A stretch of DNA of 64,000 nucleotides from Pseudevernia furfuracea (GCA_022315425.1 JAIUPT010000042.1:1736001-1800000), one strand, 5' to 3'; counted from the first letter of the stretch, positions 19,820 to 32,317 are shown. The notes: generated from the sequence alone by a model not told the origin. Translations and numbers: made by a program.

Positions 19820-22800
19820 TCATCTACCATATTCCAAACTTGGCACAATGACAGGACCATATTTACTCACCCCTACCGCCCCCATCCCCGCTGCATCGGT
19901 CTGCACCATGAAATCCACGGCCAAGCTCAATTTCCCAGTCGCCGTGCCATGCATGTTCGTTTGTCCGAACGATCCCGTCACAACTTCTGGATCGTAAGCC
20001 ACAATTGCCACATAATTCCTCCTGCCCATTAGCTTCCTCATATCTCGCTGTCTTCCATCTGGCTCGGCAGCGAAGATTTCCATCATGTCCTCCTTCGTAT
20101 CGCTCGGCGCGTTGTTCGAGCGGTGTCCGTTCTGCGGGATGTATAGCGGTTTCTGGGAGGCGTGGAGAAGCTTGAGAACGTAAGATGGAGGGGGGGTGTT
20201 GACAACGGAGGCAGATATCAGCTGGTACATGGTCTTGTGATCGGATGGTTTGGCCGGATCGTGCACAATGCCAGCGCCGCAGCAATCCACGGCACCAGAT
20301 AGAAAAGTCATCCGAATCGACTTTTGGTGAGATATACTCTGAAGGGTACGAATGAGATAGGTGCGTTCAAGGTCCTGGTGGAAGTCAGCATGAGACAGTT
20401 TCGATGACTAGTGAGTGATCAGGGCTTACCTTGGATTCATGCGTCCATTGATCGCGCAGTTCGTCGAGCATGTCAATGTCGCCAAATGGACTCAATATCC
20501 CGCCCATGAGACCAGACTTGCCGACGGCCTTCTTCACAGAGTCGAAGCCTGAGCCGACAACGCCTTTAGCACCCACAACCCCAGCTGCCGAGCTCGTCAC
20601 TTTACCCAAGAGGTTGTAGGCACCGGTCACGGCTTTCTTACCGGTTGCAACGGTGTGAGCAATCTGCTCAGCCGCTTCCAGTCTTGGATACACGACGGGT
20701 ACAGAAACCATCCAAATGCAATGTTGTACACTAGGCGGTAACATTGCGACTTTCGGAAAGAGTCCCTGGTACGTTGGACCAGCCATAACCTGATGGGGAT
20801 TCCTCTCTGATCTGCAATCCGGGCCCACGACGACGACTGCCGGCCCAAGATACTTCACGAAATGCCAACCAGTGCCAGTAATGGTGAAGATATCGGTGTC
20901 TGTACTCACGTTGCGGAGAATCTCCAGAGTCGTGTGGTGCTGGAAGAGCAGGTACATTTCTATGCCAACTCGGCCAATATTCTTGAACATGTTAGAAAAT
21001 TGCATGTATTCAGGGTATGATCCAAAGCCGTCAAAACTGCAAATATTTTAGTCTTCGTGCTAACTTTCGCTGACGGTGAGTTTGGAAACCTACATGTCAT
21101 GATCATCAATCTGCAAAATGTGTGGGATTTGTGCAAAAGCTTCTCGCAAGTATGGCTGGTCGAAATGACTGGTATAATAATGGAAATACGCATGTGAGAC
21201 GTCCTCTTCATGCTTGGCCGTCCACTGAGCGTTCTTCCTGTTCTCCTTGCCACTCATTGCTAGCCACTGCTTCAGTAAAGGAATCTCCTTCCATATTCGA
21301 TCGGCGTATATCTGATCACCCAAGCCAAGCTGCGTATGAAAACCGCCGCACTCGACGTGTTTCTGCATTATATCCTTCCACATATGACCAATGCCGCCCA
21401 CACGAGCACGCTCATTGGCATTGACATTGAGCGAGAAGTCATTGCCAGAAGTCGCAATGAATCGCCAGTTCGTCTCATTGCGGCCAGCAACCAAGAATTC
21501 ATATCGTGTGCAGCCAAGATGAGAAGTTATGGCATAGGTCCATTTTGCACTAGTATGCGCCTCCATCTGTAGATCAACATCATATCGATAGAAAGTCCAG
21601 CGCTGATGAACTGAGACTTGACTGGCCTTTAGTTGGCGGGGGTTTGGAGAAAGATCTATGCTTTGGTGGATATGTATGGTTGGAGGTTGAGGAGCGTCGG
21701 TGACAAGCAATATCGACCCCAGCCAAATGCCCCTCTCTAGATCCATGTTAGTATACCTTAGGTAAGGCCCGAAGTATACCCCGTTGGTAGGCGCAATTCT
21801 GTACATATCCACGCCTGCACTTGGTGGAGGTCCGGAAAAGCCTGCTACGGTAGGAGTTGAGGACTGCATGCTCATGATGCTGTCTTGATAACCTGGTGTG
21901 GACGGCTGGAATCCTGGAGATGCCAAAGGCTTTCCACTGAACGCACTAAGGCCTGGAGATGCAAGCGCATTCCCAAAGTTGACGCTACCGGTTGGTGACA
22001 GGGGCTCATTCAGATTGAGAGGCGTTGGCCCCTTGGGGAACTCCCACTGTGTAGATTGGGTGGGTAGATGAATATAGTAATACTGGCCTGAGTTGGGATC
22101 GAGGTGATGGATCCAGCCTTCTGGAAGAGGCGGAGGTGAAGCAGGCCCAGGACCAGCAGGTGCGGGGGACGACTTGATCGGCAGTTGTGTAGAGGCTTGA
22201 GTGCTTGTTGGTGGCGACTGTTGCGCGGTTGCCACTTGAGGTCTGGTAGAGTCATTTGCGAATGCTGGGTGACCTTGATTGCCAGACTCTGCTGGAGAGC
22301 CCACCGCCGCAGCGGCTCCAGCTGCAGATGCAACAGTTGCACCCGCGGTGGCAGCCCCAGCCGCTTGAGAAGGTTTCTCGCTGGGATAACCTTGTGTCCC
22401 CGTGGTGGAGGATCCAGCCGGCGTGTAAGCGGGTGGAGGAGACGATGTGACATGCATTCGTTCAAAATCCTGTTCCAGAGCTGCTGAGGCGGTATTCCTT
22501 GCCACTTGTGACGATGGAGAAGTAACTGACCCTTGAGGAATCGGCGATTGCACGGGAGGTGAGCCAGAAGCCTGACCGGGGCCTTGGTATACAGTCGGGG
22601 GACCATGAGGCTGACTTCCAGGCTGTTCTGTGGGTGTCCAAGGCCTTCTCGTCGGATCTGGCTGCTGCAGCGCTGCCGAGTCTTGCGCCCTCGCTGGTTG
22701 GGGGTACTGAGCTGCTCTGTGTGCTGCAGCTGCATTCTGAGCTTGCAGGCTCGTCAATGTGGATGTGCCTGCGATGCCTGCCGCAGCATAGCGCGCTTCT

Positions 22801-23573
22801 ATGCCCCCTCCTAGCGGATCCCCCGGTGGTATTACTGGGGTTTCGGGGGGAGGTGGGGAGCCACGCTGGGCCTTTGTAGTCGACGTAGAGGCTGTTGAAC
22901 TTAGTCTGTTCACACCGGCGGGGTTCGGAACATTCAAGCCTCCAGATGGAGCTGAGTCACCAGAAGTAGACCCCCCTGGAGGTGGCCAGTACTGCTGATA
23001 GTAATCTGGGTATGGATTGACTTCAGCGTGAGACGGTTTTTGGGTGTCTTCTCTCAACGATGCTCTGTCTCTCTGCGGCAGCCTCTGGAAAAGTCCTTCT
23101 TTGTCCGGGGCTTCTGGCCCTGGTGAGTCCGGCAATGGCTTCGGTATGTTCGCCCTTCGTTCCGCCAGCCTGGAGCTTGACTGGGCATCTCCTCGAGGGC
23201 GTAGCGCAGACGGGTATTCAGACACACCCGGTCTTGGAGGATCTGCAAAACCAGCGCGAGGAGACGAAGCCGAAGGGTATGTTGGTGAGATTCTGCCCTG
23301 CTCGCCTGTTGTTTTCCGATTGTTGCCAGGTCGCGGTGGGAAGCGTTGACGATCATCTGGGTAGGGTAGTGGGGCTGGTGAGCTAGATGCGCCGGGAGGA
23401 AGAGCAAAGGCAGCGGAGTGTGGGTATGGTGGATGTTGACTGTCGGATTCTGGGGAGCGTGAGTCTCGTTTGTATATCCTTAAGGGTTCGATAGTTGGCG
23501 AGTCTTCGGCTGAAGGTCTTTGAAGAAACATTTCATCACCGGGCTTGCCATGACGCACGCCGCTGGAGCTCAT
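19820..23573 (-). CDS. WW domain / PhoD-like phosphatase protein
   Basis: Three exons (23573-21094, 21036-20430, 20374-19820; introns of 57 and 55 nt) give 1213 residues. Residues 1-480 are disordered and rich in Pro, Ser and Gln. A WW domain sits near 481-514 (LPEGWIHHLDPNSGQYYY to STQWEFP), with both tryptophans and the final proline. The C-terminal half is PhoD-like: HTQLGLGDQIYADR, the metal-site block QIDDHDIFDGFGSYPEYMQ spanning intron 1, and TFLSGAVDCCGAG. PhoD enzymes are Ca/Fe-dependent phosphodiesterases. In this fungal subfamily substrates are unknown, and the WW domain suggests recruitment through PPxY partners. I infer an intracellular protein, as no signal peptide is visible. 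Confidence 0.9.
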
Positions 23574-24643
23574 GCTTTAGTGCCTGATTGAGGTCGCAGA
23601 ACCGGCCGGCCTAAGATGAGAGGGTATAAATAGCCTTCTCGAACGATGGATGTCAAGTCGACCACTTTGGTGATTGCTGTGCTCAGGGTGATTATGTGAA
23701 AATTGCGCGAGACGACAGGGACAGTTGAAATCATTCCTTCATTCGTCACCGTCGTCACGATCGTGATATTTACTTATGTACCAAGTACAGGTATGGAGAT
23801 AGTGCTCTGCCGTCTGCAAAGAACAGGCACTGGTGCTGTAGCCGCCGCCCCGTCATCCAATCAGACGGGGCTGGTTCAAGCCGACGAATCTAAACGCCCA
23901 GGCTTACCTGATACTGTCGACCAAGGAAATAAATAGTACTAGTAAACAAACCTTTGGTGCTTGGCTATTTCTCCTTTTATCTCCTTTGCGAAGCCGGACT
24001 ACAGTACCTTGGCTGTGATTGAGGAGAAATGTTGATTTAGAATTAGCCGGCAAAGGAGCGCTTCAATCAACGCCTTACGAAGTGGAAGTCGCCAACAGGC
24101 CTGACTAAGGTAGGTAAGCTAGGTACTTTACGAATACTATATACCGAATATGAAGCCAGCTCGGCCAGTAATGTTTGCTAGAGCCGTGTATCAATAATAC
24201 ATGAACAAGTGGTGGCACCGCTGCTCTGTACCATGAGAAAATCCCACACGCCTCCATTCCCGATTAATGAGTCTCCCTCCCCCACCTTTGAGTCAAATTA
24301 GCTTGCTTATTAGTACGAACTTACTAACGTAAGGTACCTATACCTTACTCTTACCTTAATTATCATTACATGGTAGGTAAAGTAAAGTAGGTTTTTTTTG
24401 TGGTGACGGGTTCGGGCCGCCGCTTCCCGTAAGGTTACTCTACTCTACGCATCTGCATCATCGTTTCTCGCGACTGTTCCGTTGACTTTCATCATAATCC
24501 CAGGTCATTCATTCGCTCAAAGCTCAATCATTAACCACCTTACATGCTATAACCTGTGTATCAACTTTTACCTTCATCTTTGCTTGTCACTACCTTAACT
24601 ATTACTGCTGACCAATTGTCCGATTTGTATCTTTACATTTCTT

Positions 24644-24674
<31 letters not shown>

Positions 24675-24727
24675 GCCTGTGCCTGGTTCCTTGATATCCA
24701 GCAGCAACAGCACTCCTTACCCCAACA
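23574..24727. other. divergent intergenic region (PhoD / DUF3074)
   Basis: About 1.15 kb. It has a dense cluster of TAAGGTA/TACCTTA and GGTAGGTA words (24103-24395) and a hexamer repeat just upstream of the DUF3074 start. No gene is visible. Confidence 0.6.
24644..24686. repeat. tandem hexamer (GCCTGT)n in 5' leader
   Basis: About seven GCCTGT units with one C-for-T change, 42 bp upstream of the DUF3074 start codon and probably in its 5' untranslated leader. Confidence 0.85.
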
Positions 24728-26212
24728 ATGGCGCCATTAGGCAATCTCGTGCGTCTGCATCCACTGCACATCAATGAGTTACCTGCCCACCCTGCACTCG
24801 ATTCTCTGATCAGCACACTCTCAGAACACACCAAGTCTGCCGGTAGCAGACCTTCACAAGCTGGCAAAGTCGACTCAAGCGAGCGCCCCAATCTCATATC
24901 ATTCATGGAGGAGGTCCTCGACCAGGCTACAATCTTCGTCGATGATACCCTTCCGGCCACGTTCAAAGAAGGTGGCCTGAAGACATCTGCTCCATCCACA
25001 GCCAAGGTTAGACTATCGAGTCGAAATATATCAATGGCAGAGATTCAGGCCATTCCCTGGATTAACTCCAGTATGTACATCTCAAAAGACATTCTGGCCT
25101 GCTTTGAGTCACGAAATCCTGTTTTACAAGTGAACGTCTCTTTTAGCTCCCAAGATCTGTCTCATTACTCGGCGTCTCCCTCGAAGAAGCCATGTTAACT
25201 CAGAGGTTCACGTAGGTATTCCGCGAAACTGGTCAAATGGGAGAAAACCCGCCGAAGCATGGTTTGCCAGGAGGAGTCGCCATGCCAATCACAGTGACGA
25301 AGGAACTTGCGACCTCGACGAGTTCGACTTCGGCTTACGGCATGACCATTCGAAGCACGAGCAGTAGGACTTCCCCAGCCCCAAATTCCCCTTCTTCGAA
25401 CATTCTCGGTAATTCCATCTCATACTCGAGACGCATGTGTTGTGGCTCCACTTCCGGTCTGGAGAGATTCAGTTGCTGACTGGATAACTTCACTAGAGAG
25501 TATACACCTGATGTCTTTGATTCGTATAGAGTTCTTGATTGGTCCGAGCAAATAGGGTCAGCTATTGCGAATGGGTCAGCTATCGATAATTATAGGGACC
25601 TAAGCATGAGCAGTAAGCGCGTCATTTCCACGGATATTTCCCTCCAGATCCGCCATCTTCAGGATCATAGCGTCTCCCTTGTCCTTCGAACGGTAACTCC
25701 GGAAAAGATTGACTGACTACTCTGTCTACAGTACACGAAATGTGCCATAAACTCCCGGCTATGCTTTCCAACCGCGTCTTTTCAGTCCTCGTCGTCACCG
25801 CGAAAAGGGGAAAGCATTCTTTTGTTGTTGTACAGATTCCAGTGGACATCTCGGGTCTAACAGTGGCAATGTACAGCAATGGAAGGAATCTGCACGAAGG
25901 TGACAGCGCAGTGAAGCGGAAGAAGCCGGTTCTTGGGTACGAATGTCAAAGCAACATCCCTATGTATAGTCCAAACGCTAACACTCCTTCAGTGTCTATA
26001 CAAGTATCGAGCGCTGCCAGATGCTCCCGGACCAGAATATTGAATGGGTCATGGCTACAGCCAGTGACGCAAAAGGCTGGCTACCAATGTGGGCCCAGAA
26101 GATGGGTGTTCCTTCTGCTGTTGTCAAAGATGTTGGGCTGTTCATTGGCTGGGTCAAAACAAAGAGACCCTTTTTCCGCAAAGATCCCCCATTCATCGTG
26201 CATCCATCGTGA
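24728..26212 (+). CDS. DUF3074 (START-like) protein
   Basis: Five exons (24728-25070, 25147-25363, 25497-25612, 25732-25936, 25993-26212) give 366 residues in one frame. The middle carries the DUF3074 pattern: WFARRSRHAN, EFDFGLRHDHSKHEQEYTPDVFDS across intron 2, YRDLSMSIHEMCHKLP across intron 3, then NRVFSVLVVTA and FVVVQIPV. The end has YTSIERCQML, MATASDAKGWLPMWAQKMGVP and a C-terminal segment common in fungal members. DUF3074 is related to START lipid-binding folds, but its function is unknown. Intron 1 contains CTTTGAGTCACGAAATCCTG, faintly like the introner 5' block. Confidence 0.88.
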
Positions 26213-26454
26213 GGGCAGAGAATGACACAGGTGAGAGAGGGGTCTAGTGGACCCATGGCTTGTTGACGTTGTATAATCTTGAGGTATCACTGGTGAGGCG
26301 TTGACTCGGCTAAGAGCCACACCGGCTTGTAACATATGGAACGACATTACGAAGGAAGGCAGCGCTTATTGGGGGCCTAAGCCACAAGGATGGTAATATG
26401 GAGAGAGGTTAGGAAGTCTCTGAATACCTCTTTTGCTATTATGTACAGACTTAA

Positions 26455-28169
26455 TCACTCGACGATTTGCAGCTCTCCCGTTCGCTCCATGGCAAATTCA
26501 TCTTTCCACTCCTCCCATATCCTCTCCAGCTCTTTAACGTACACGTCGTGTAGCTCGTCCACATACGCCTCCTCTGGCTTACTTGCCTGCTGCACCTTGA
26601 TTGGCCTGCCCACCACGATATTGAGCGGCCGTCGATAGGGCATCATGCCGACGTCATAATTAAAGACACCTCGCGCATGGAAGAGCGGAACAGTAAAACC
26701 CAATACTTTCTTTACGACGAGTTGTGTTTTGTGAATAAGTGGGTGTTGCTCAGGCTGCACCTGATCATACAGTTCATTTTCTAAGTAGTTTATGAAGTTA
26801 GCAATGGGATCTCGAACGGTGGGAAATATCTCAAAATTGGAATTCTGGCTGAAGAGAGAAGATCCACTCGGAGGATGCGTACCACCGAAAGCGAGGACCG
26901 GCACTAGGTCTGCACCTGTACGAATAGCAAGCTTGACAAAGCCTTTACGGCGCTTGAGCACAAGACGGAGAGAGTGCGGTTGTGCGTCCAATGATTCCCG
27001 AGCACCACCCACGACGATCGTAATACCTCTCCCCATTCCCTCTCCGTTTGGACCGCCACGCGAAAGTAGATTCTCGCAAGACTCTCGGGAGACAGAGGCG
27101 AGTCCCATCGATAGTGCATATTCACGGTACCTGGATTGTGATTTCGAAGTCAGTCTTGCTTGTTTGAGGGGGTATAACGAGCCCTGAAACACGTTTCGAG
27201 AGTGACCACTCCCAAGGCATGTCTCAAGACTCAATACTTAATTCAAAAGAGAAACCATGGACTCCGAGTATACGTACAGAGGAACCCGAAAGTTAGAGTC
27301 GAGGGTGAGGAGGGTATTTGTAATTCCTGGGAAAAGCTGGGAAAATCCGAGGGCTTCTGTCGCGAAGGCCGCAAAAGCCCCATGCGAGATGATGCCGTGC
27401 GGGTGATAGCCAAAGATATATTTGCGTGTTGGGGCGAGAGTGGCGGAGCGATGGAGGCGAGCAGGGAAGTAGGAAGCAAAAAGCGACCAGATTGGAAGAG
27501 AGCGAAGGAAATTGGAGCGGTGAGAGAGAGTACCGGAGTGTCCAGCGCTGGAAAACAAGATATATATGAGGTAGGGAACGAGGACAGGCCAGAATAGTGG
27601 GATGGCGCAGAGGAGGAAGAAGGTGCCGAGGAGCAAGGCAATGCTGAGGGTGTGACCAAGTACAACGAGAGTTTGCAAGCGTCTTTTGAGAGGAACTGAG
27701 AGGGGAGCGAAATGGATACTGTAAAAATGATCAGTTGGTAATTACGATGCCAAGTTTGGACGTCGCCATACTGGCTCTGCTCCCAGCGTGCTCCGGCTTT
27801 TCGTCCACTAACAAGCTCGCTGTTGCGCCTTGGTCCCATCGCCTTGCCTTTGCGTCCGTCCCATGCCTGCTTGATGCTGACTAGATGTTCGCCGTCCTTA
27901 TCTTCATACCTCTCCACTACTACTTGGCCATCTTTTTTCTCCTTCGAGACGCCATTCGTCCTCAATGATCCAGACTTCTTGTGAAGATTTCGCCTAGGAC
28001 TTCGTGGAGCCGCGTCCTCGCCCTGACCAGAGTAGAGTTCCGGAGGAGGTCTCCCATTATGTGAGAAGGTATCCACGTTTTCCTCGGCAGCATCGACGTA
28101 TGATTTGGGCGACAATTGCTGCTGCTTCCGTTCTGCGGGCAATGTTGGCTCCTGGTTTAGTGTTGCCAT
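26455..28169 (-). CDS. DGA1: diacylglycerol O-acyltransferase, DGAT2 family
   Basis: Makes triacylglycerol from diacylglycerol and acyl-CoA in the ER and on lipid droplets. Three exons (28169-27772, 27718-27278, 27130-26455) give 504 residues. About 130 hydrophilic residues precede WEQSHIHFAPLSVPLKRRLQ. A hydrophobic hairpin follows (LGHTLSIALLLGTFFLLCAI and LFWPVLVPYLIYILF), then the catalytic-site motif YIFGYHPHGIISHGAF. Further family blocks are GGARESLDAQP, RKGFVKLAIRTGADLVPVLAFG and PYRRPLNIVVGRPI. The second intron (147 nt) is an introner-like element. The first donor, in a CA|GTATGG context, was chosen because it alone restores the frame. Head to head with the STK19-like gene, 358 bp apart. 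Confidence 0.93.
27131..27277 (-). repeat. introner-like element, DGAT2 intron 2
   Basis: This 147-nt intron, read on the minus strand, contains ATTGAGTCTTGAGACATGCC and, near its 3' end, GACTGACTTCGAAATC followed by ACAATCCAG. The 3' part matches MFS intron 9 almost base for base. The host gene's other intron is 53 nt. Confidence 0.72.
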
Positions 28170-28527
28170 TGCGGCCAGGGTGTAATTGAGGACGTCGCAA
28201 ATCTGAGCATCTCAGGTGTCAAGGGTTATCTGGAAGGGCATTTTTCAACTCCGTGAGGCTGAAGTAAGTAGTTGAGCGATGAGTATGAAGCTGAGATGAT
28301 GCGCAAGCTCAGGGAATCTGGGAAACTTGGCCAATGTGCATACACGGGTAAGGTTAAGGCCGACTTTCTCATATGGCATAAATGCTTGGCAACGTCAATA
28401 AATACTCGTTCAACGATGAGTGGTATGAATCATAATGATTTGAATGATTTCAGGCTTTCTACATTAATATTATTAAGGTACTTTCTACTTTCTACGTTAT
28501 TTAGGCCTCGTTTTTATATTAACAGTC
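28170..28527. other. bidirectional promoter region (DGAT2 / STK19-like)
   Basis: 358 bp between two divergent start codons, AT-rich in the STK19-proximal half. No conserved site that I can name. Confidence 0.6.
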
Positions 28528-29986
28528 ATGCCGCTCAACTATTCAGCCGCACGTTCTTCCCGCATATCAAAAAGGACACAGCAGCTATCAAGACGACGCT
28601 CTGCATCGTCGCCTTTTGCCGACTTTAGCCAAAGGAAACCAATCCAGCGCTCCAAGTCCAAAGCAGACCTCGCTGATAATGATGACGACTTCTTTGGAGA
28701 CCGTCTTGACGATGTTGGCATTGTGAAGTCATTGACATCTGACCTCTCCTTACGAGATGTGGCCCAAACAATACAATACGTGCATTCCCATATGTTTGAC
28801 GCCATGCCAGAGAATGCGGGTTTTAATAGCACGAGGATTGCAGAAATCCTCAACCTCAGAAAATCTTTACCTCCAAGTGTCACTGTTCCCCATGTTCATG
28901 CTCTGGCCCAATCGCCCACTAAGACTGAGCGAGAGATCGCAGAATTGACAAGAGCTGGCACCATCAGGAGATTGATCACTCCTGGACGGGGTACCGGGGG
29001 GTCCAGTATAGGCGAGAGCCTGATACTCTCAAAAGATGTTGAAAGTCTACTAAGGCAAGCGAAGGAGCTTAATCAAGAATTGGCGGGTACGTCTATACTG
29101 TTTTGCATGATCGACATAGACAGTGACCCCTAATGCTAGATAAATACTTTGTCTGTCTTCGGACAAAACCAATGGCTTTAAGCATCTCACCTAGCCATTT
29201 CTCATCAGCAGAGATCACAGCACTCATGCGTGCTGGCTTCCTGACATCTTCCGTTCAGGGTCTGAATTCCTCGAATGTTTTTGTTGGTCCTGATTCTGGG
29301 TCTTCTGGAACTTTGACCTCAATCTCAAGTGTTTCAAAAGCAGCATCTGGCTCCATGGCTGCTATCGGGGGGGAAGGCGCCATATATGGTGCTGGCGGGA
29401 GAGGTGGCATCCGGCGGAGCAGTTCCCAATTGGAGAAGTCGTCTGAGCAGGAATCGTCGGAGACGTTTGGCGAGGGAGTAGAGCTGAGATTGTCTCTGCC
29501 AGGTACCGGCGCTTATCTGAAGGTATGGCTTTTTCCGTGCTGTGTTGTCCTAATCTACAATCCTTTATTAGTCGCAAGACATGTTCCGAGAGTAGTACTT
29601 TTGTTTCGCCTTCGATACAACTCCAAAACCTGTCTTATACAATTCAGTTTGTATTCTGATAGAGAAAAGGCTGATTCTGGACTGTCCGATAGCTATTGAG
29701 TGCTGCTCGTTCCCATCTTGTCTCTCTTGCCATGAAGTCGAGATTTCGGGAAATTCCAGTTTATCTTCTCCGTGAGAAGTGGGATGGGGGAATATCTGCT
29801 GATGACCCTGCTGCTAAAGCAAAAAAATACAGGGGCGAATTCACAGGTATTCTGCCGAGCCGGACTCGCAAATGGAGGCAGTTTTATGGGCTTTCCTTTG
29901 ACTGGACGCTGGCAGAGTGCCTTGGCGCAGGGCTGGTGGAAGTTTTCGAGACAGGAAGCGTTGGTCAGGCTGTCCGTATTCCTTAA
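28528..29986 (+). CDS. STK19-like winged-helix protein
   Basis: Three exons (28528-29086, 29140-29522, 29693-29986) give 411 residues. The basic Ser/Arg-rich N-terminus (MPLNYSAARSSRISKRTQQ) is followed by DDFFGDRLDDVGIVKSL and the family's helical and winged-helix blocks: RDVAQTIQYVHSHMF, NSTRIAEILNLRK, SSAEITALMRAGFLT, LSLPGTGAYLKLLSAARSHLVSLAMKS, the stretch around FREIPVYLLREKWDG, and the GAGLVEVFETGSVGQAVRIP ending. The name serine/threonine kinase 19 is historical. There is no protein-kinase fold visible here, and human STK19 acts in DNA binding and transcription-coupled repair. A nuclear role is inferred. The second intron (170 nt) is related to the introner family. Confidence 0.88.
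29523..29692 (+). repeat. introner-like element (partial), STK19-like intron 2
   Basis: A 170-nt intron with AGTCGCAAGACATGTTCCGA from 29571, matching the 5' block exactly over GTCGCAAGACATGTT. Its 3' end (GGCTGATTCTGGACTG) is degenerate compared with the GCTGACTCCGAAAT block. The other intron of this gene is 53 nt. Confidence 0.62.
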
Positions 29987-32161
29987 ATTCCGGCTTTTTT
30001 TTTCAAATCTCACGGGACTGGTCTTCTTTTCAGCTACATACTAGAGACCTGCTCAGCGGGCTTCCGGTGATCCATCTCGTCAAGAGTTTCAGATCTGATT
30101 GATCAAGTTCGGGCTGTCTCCAAGGTGTCCTACGAGATCAGAGTACTAAACAGCCTCTCGGACAAGAGTATGGCCATTATAAAAGATATGCCGAGGCTTT
30201 CCCTCCCTGGTACCTCGAATGCTGTTTTGCAAAAAATTAACGACATATATATTTGCCAAGTCCATGATGACTTGGTACGACGTCAGTGGAGGCTGTCGCA
30301 ACGTCCTCAGTGCGGAAGGTGGAGACTCCACAAGACCTCCATTTGGGAATGGCTCAGTGGCGCCAATCGCCGTGAGAGTGATTAGAGGTGGCTGTCGAGC
30401 GTGCGAAGAGCCAGCCCTTATCGACTAGGCTAAGTATACTAGAGGGTTGCTGACATAAGATGGGATTCAGGTGGAAAAGGAGCTTGGTTTGACCATGATG
30501 GTGCACAATCTGGGGATGACATGTCGTTGTAAAGTAGCACACACGTGATGACGTACTCCAAGAAACGAGAAACAGCACGTATCACGTAGTAATAATGTAT
30601 TTTGGGTAAGACGCCATTTTATGAATATAAGCTTAATCCAGCAAATTCTTGCTCGCATGCTCTCGCGCGTGAAGCGGATGATGGCTCCAACGTCTGAAAA
30701 ATAAGGTAAGAAATTATGAAAGAGTGAAATACTGAGATACTCTGGCTCCTCTACGAACTCGAAGCTGAAGTACATTTGGCTCTCGCTGGTCAAGAAGCGA
30801 GATCAGGCAGGGCGGAAAAGACGCAAGAAAGATGACCGGATGCCGCATTTGTTGCCACGTCTATTGTAAGGTACTGGAGTATACTCGAAGCGATCATTGA
30901 GGCTAACTGCTAAGAGATGGCCCCCAACATTTTTGCCGGTGCACGTGCTGGCAGTGGCGCGGTATTGACTAATTGTGATGCGCCACAAAGGAACAGCAGA
31001 TCCTTTCCCTTTCCTTACAAGCCTACAGGGGAAGTCTCGATCTTTGGGGGCGAGATAGGAAAAAGCCGATGACCGATGTTGCTCCTTGCATAATAATATC
31101 TATGTATGTAAAGTAGACTGTAGAGTACGCCACTCTGATGCCACCAAGCATCTCGGAAAACAAGGACAAAGGACAGAATCATGATTGACTCGATAGGATA
31201 CAGGCAATCATGCGAAAATTGACTGCCTTACGGTCACTCCATCATTCCCATACTACGGCACGGTATTCCGTACTCTAGAAGACTAGATACACAATATGAG
31301 GCAGATGAGGGTGACGGCATTGACTCAAGTTCTAGAATTCGAGATCGGCATCTTCAATCGTGGATGGTGATCGTGGCAGTGCGTGTTCCGGCGTTCAGGT
31401 ACCGAGTACCGAGCCGAGGTGCCCTTGCTGCAAAAGTGGGACCTGTGGCTCATACACCCGTTGAGAAAGGTTAACACAGTGTATGCGACTACAACAGTAT
31501 CACACAAAAGTTCCAAACCACTCCGTATTCGTGGAAATGGAGGCTGCCGACCGTGGAAAAAGGAAGAAGGAAGAAAAAGGCCAAGAAAAATAGAAAAAAA
31601 ATAACGGAAGTGGCCAAATGGTCAAAGCTAACTGTAAGAGTGTATGGTACTCGTACCCCATGTCATCGTCGCCGAGGATAAATGATGTTTGTTCCTTTCG
31701 CGTCTTCAAAGCAAAAGAACATGGGTTCATTTCAACTTCATCCTTACCGACGGTACCTTATCCATTATCCCCTAGTATGTTCCGGTGACTAGTGGTAACA
31801 GACTGTGGCGCTTGAAGGCTTGATCTCACTGCCGATCCCATTCCTCCACGACTTCCACACTTCCTCACCCGACTTTCTACTTATAGATTTTGTAGAGACG
31901 TATGTAGTAAATGCTTCCAGATTCCCGGCACGTACTTTACCCATCAACTTCCTTTTTCTCTTTGCACTATTATTTCCGGCTTCCTCCATCCCGTCGCTGA
32001 TCCTGTCATCAACGGCTTTTAGCCAGCAACCGCTGCTATATCTAAAGTATGTAAGGTAATTATGTAAAGCCAAAGTCTAATTGGACCCCACAACCCGCGC
32101 AGACCGAAGATCATTCCACTCCAGCCCCCTGTGCCAGTCTTTCTTTTTAGCTGGTAATACT

Positions 32162-32317
32162 TTACATGCACGAAAGACATCCTGCACTCTGTCGCTCTGC
32201 CGAATCCACCTCATCCAGCATCTGGAAAGAGCACGGAGAAGCCGTACCACCAAAGTTCGCTTCGTGGTATTCGTCGGTCAGTTCAGCTTCGAGGCCGAAA
32301 GAGGGAACGCCGGACAT
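32162..32317 (-). CDS. candidate small protein (51 aa), unrecognised
   Basis: The start codon has an ideal fungal context (ATCACCATGTCC). The 51-residue product begins MSGVPSFGLEAELTDEYHE and ends in CLSCM, with balanced composition and no low complexity. No known motif is visible, and no splice partner could be assigned. It could equally be a chance frame. Confidence 0.3.
   Translation of the reverse strand: MSGVPSFGLEAELTDEYHEANFGGTASPCSFQMLDEVDSAERQSAGCLSCM

Noticed and set aside
20375..20429. PhoD intron ending CATGCTGACTTCC as an introner copy
   Set aside because: CTGAC is the normal branch site; the CYCCGAAAT extension and the GAGTC block are absent, and the length (55 nt) is ordinary.
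22010..22735. Long alternate-frame ORF (241 codons) inside the PhoD gene
   Set aside because: It lies in the low-complexity Pro/Ser part of the real gene; long shadow frames are expected there, and it has no family match.
23860..23890. GGTTCAAGCC resembling a tRNA T-arm
   Set aside because: No acceptor stem, D-arm or anticodon arm can be formed around it. I found no tRNA elsewhere in the window.
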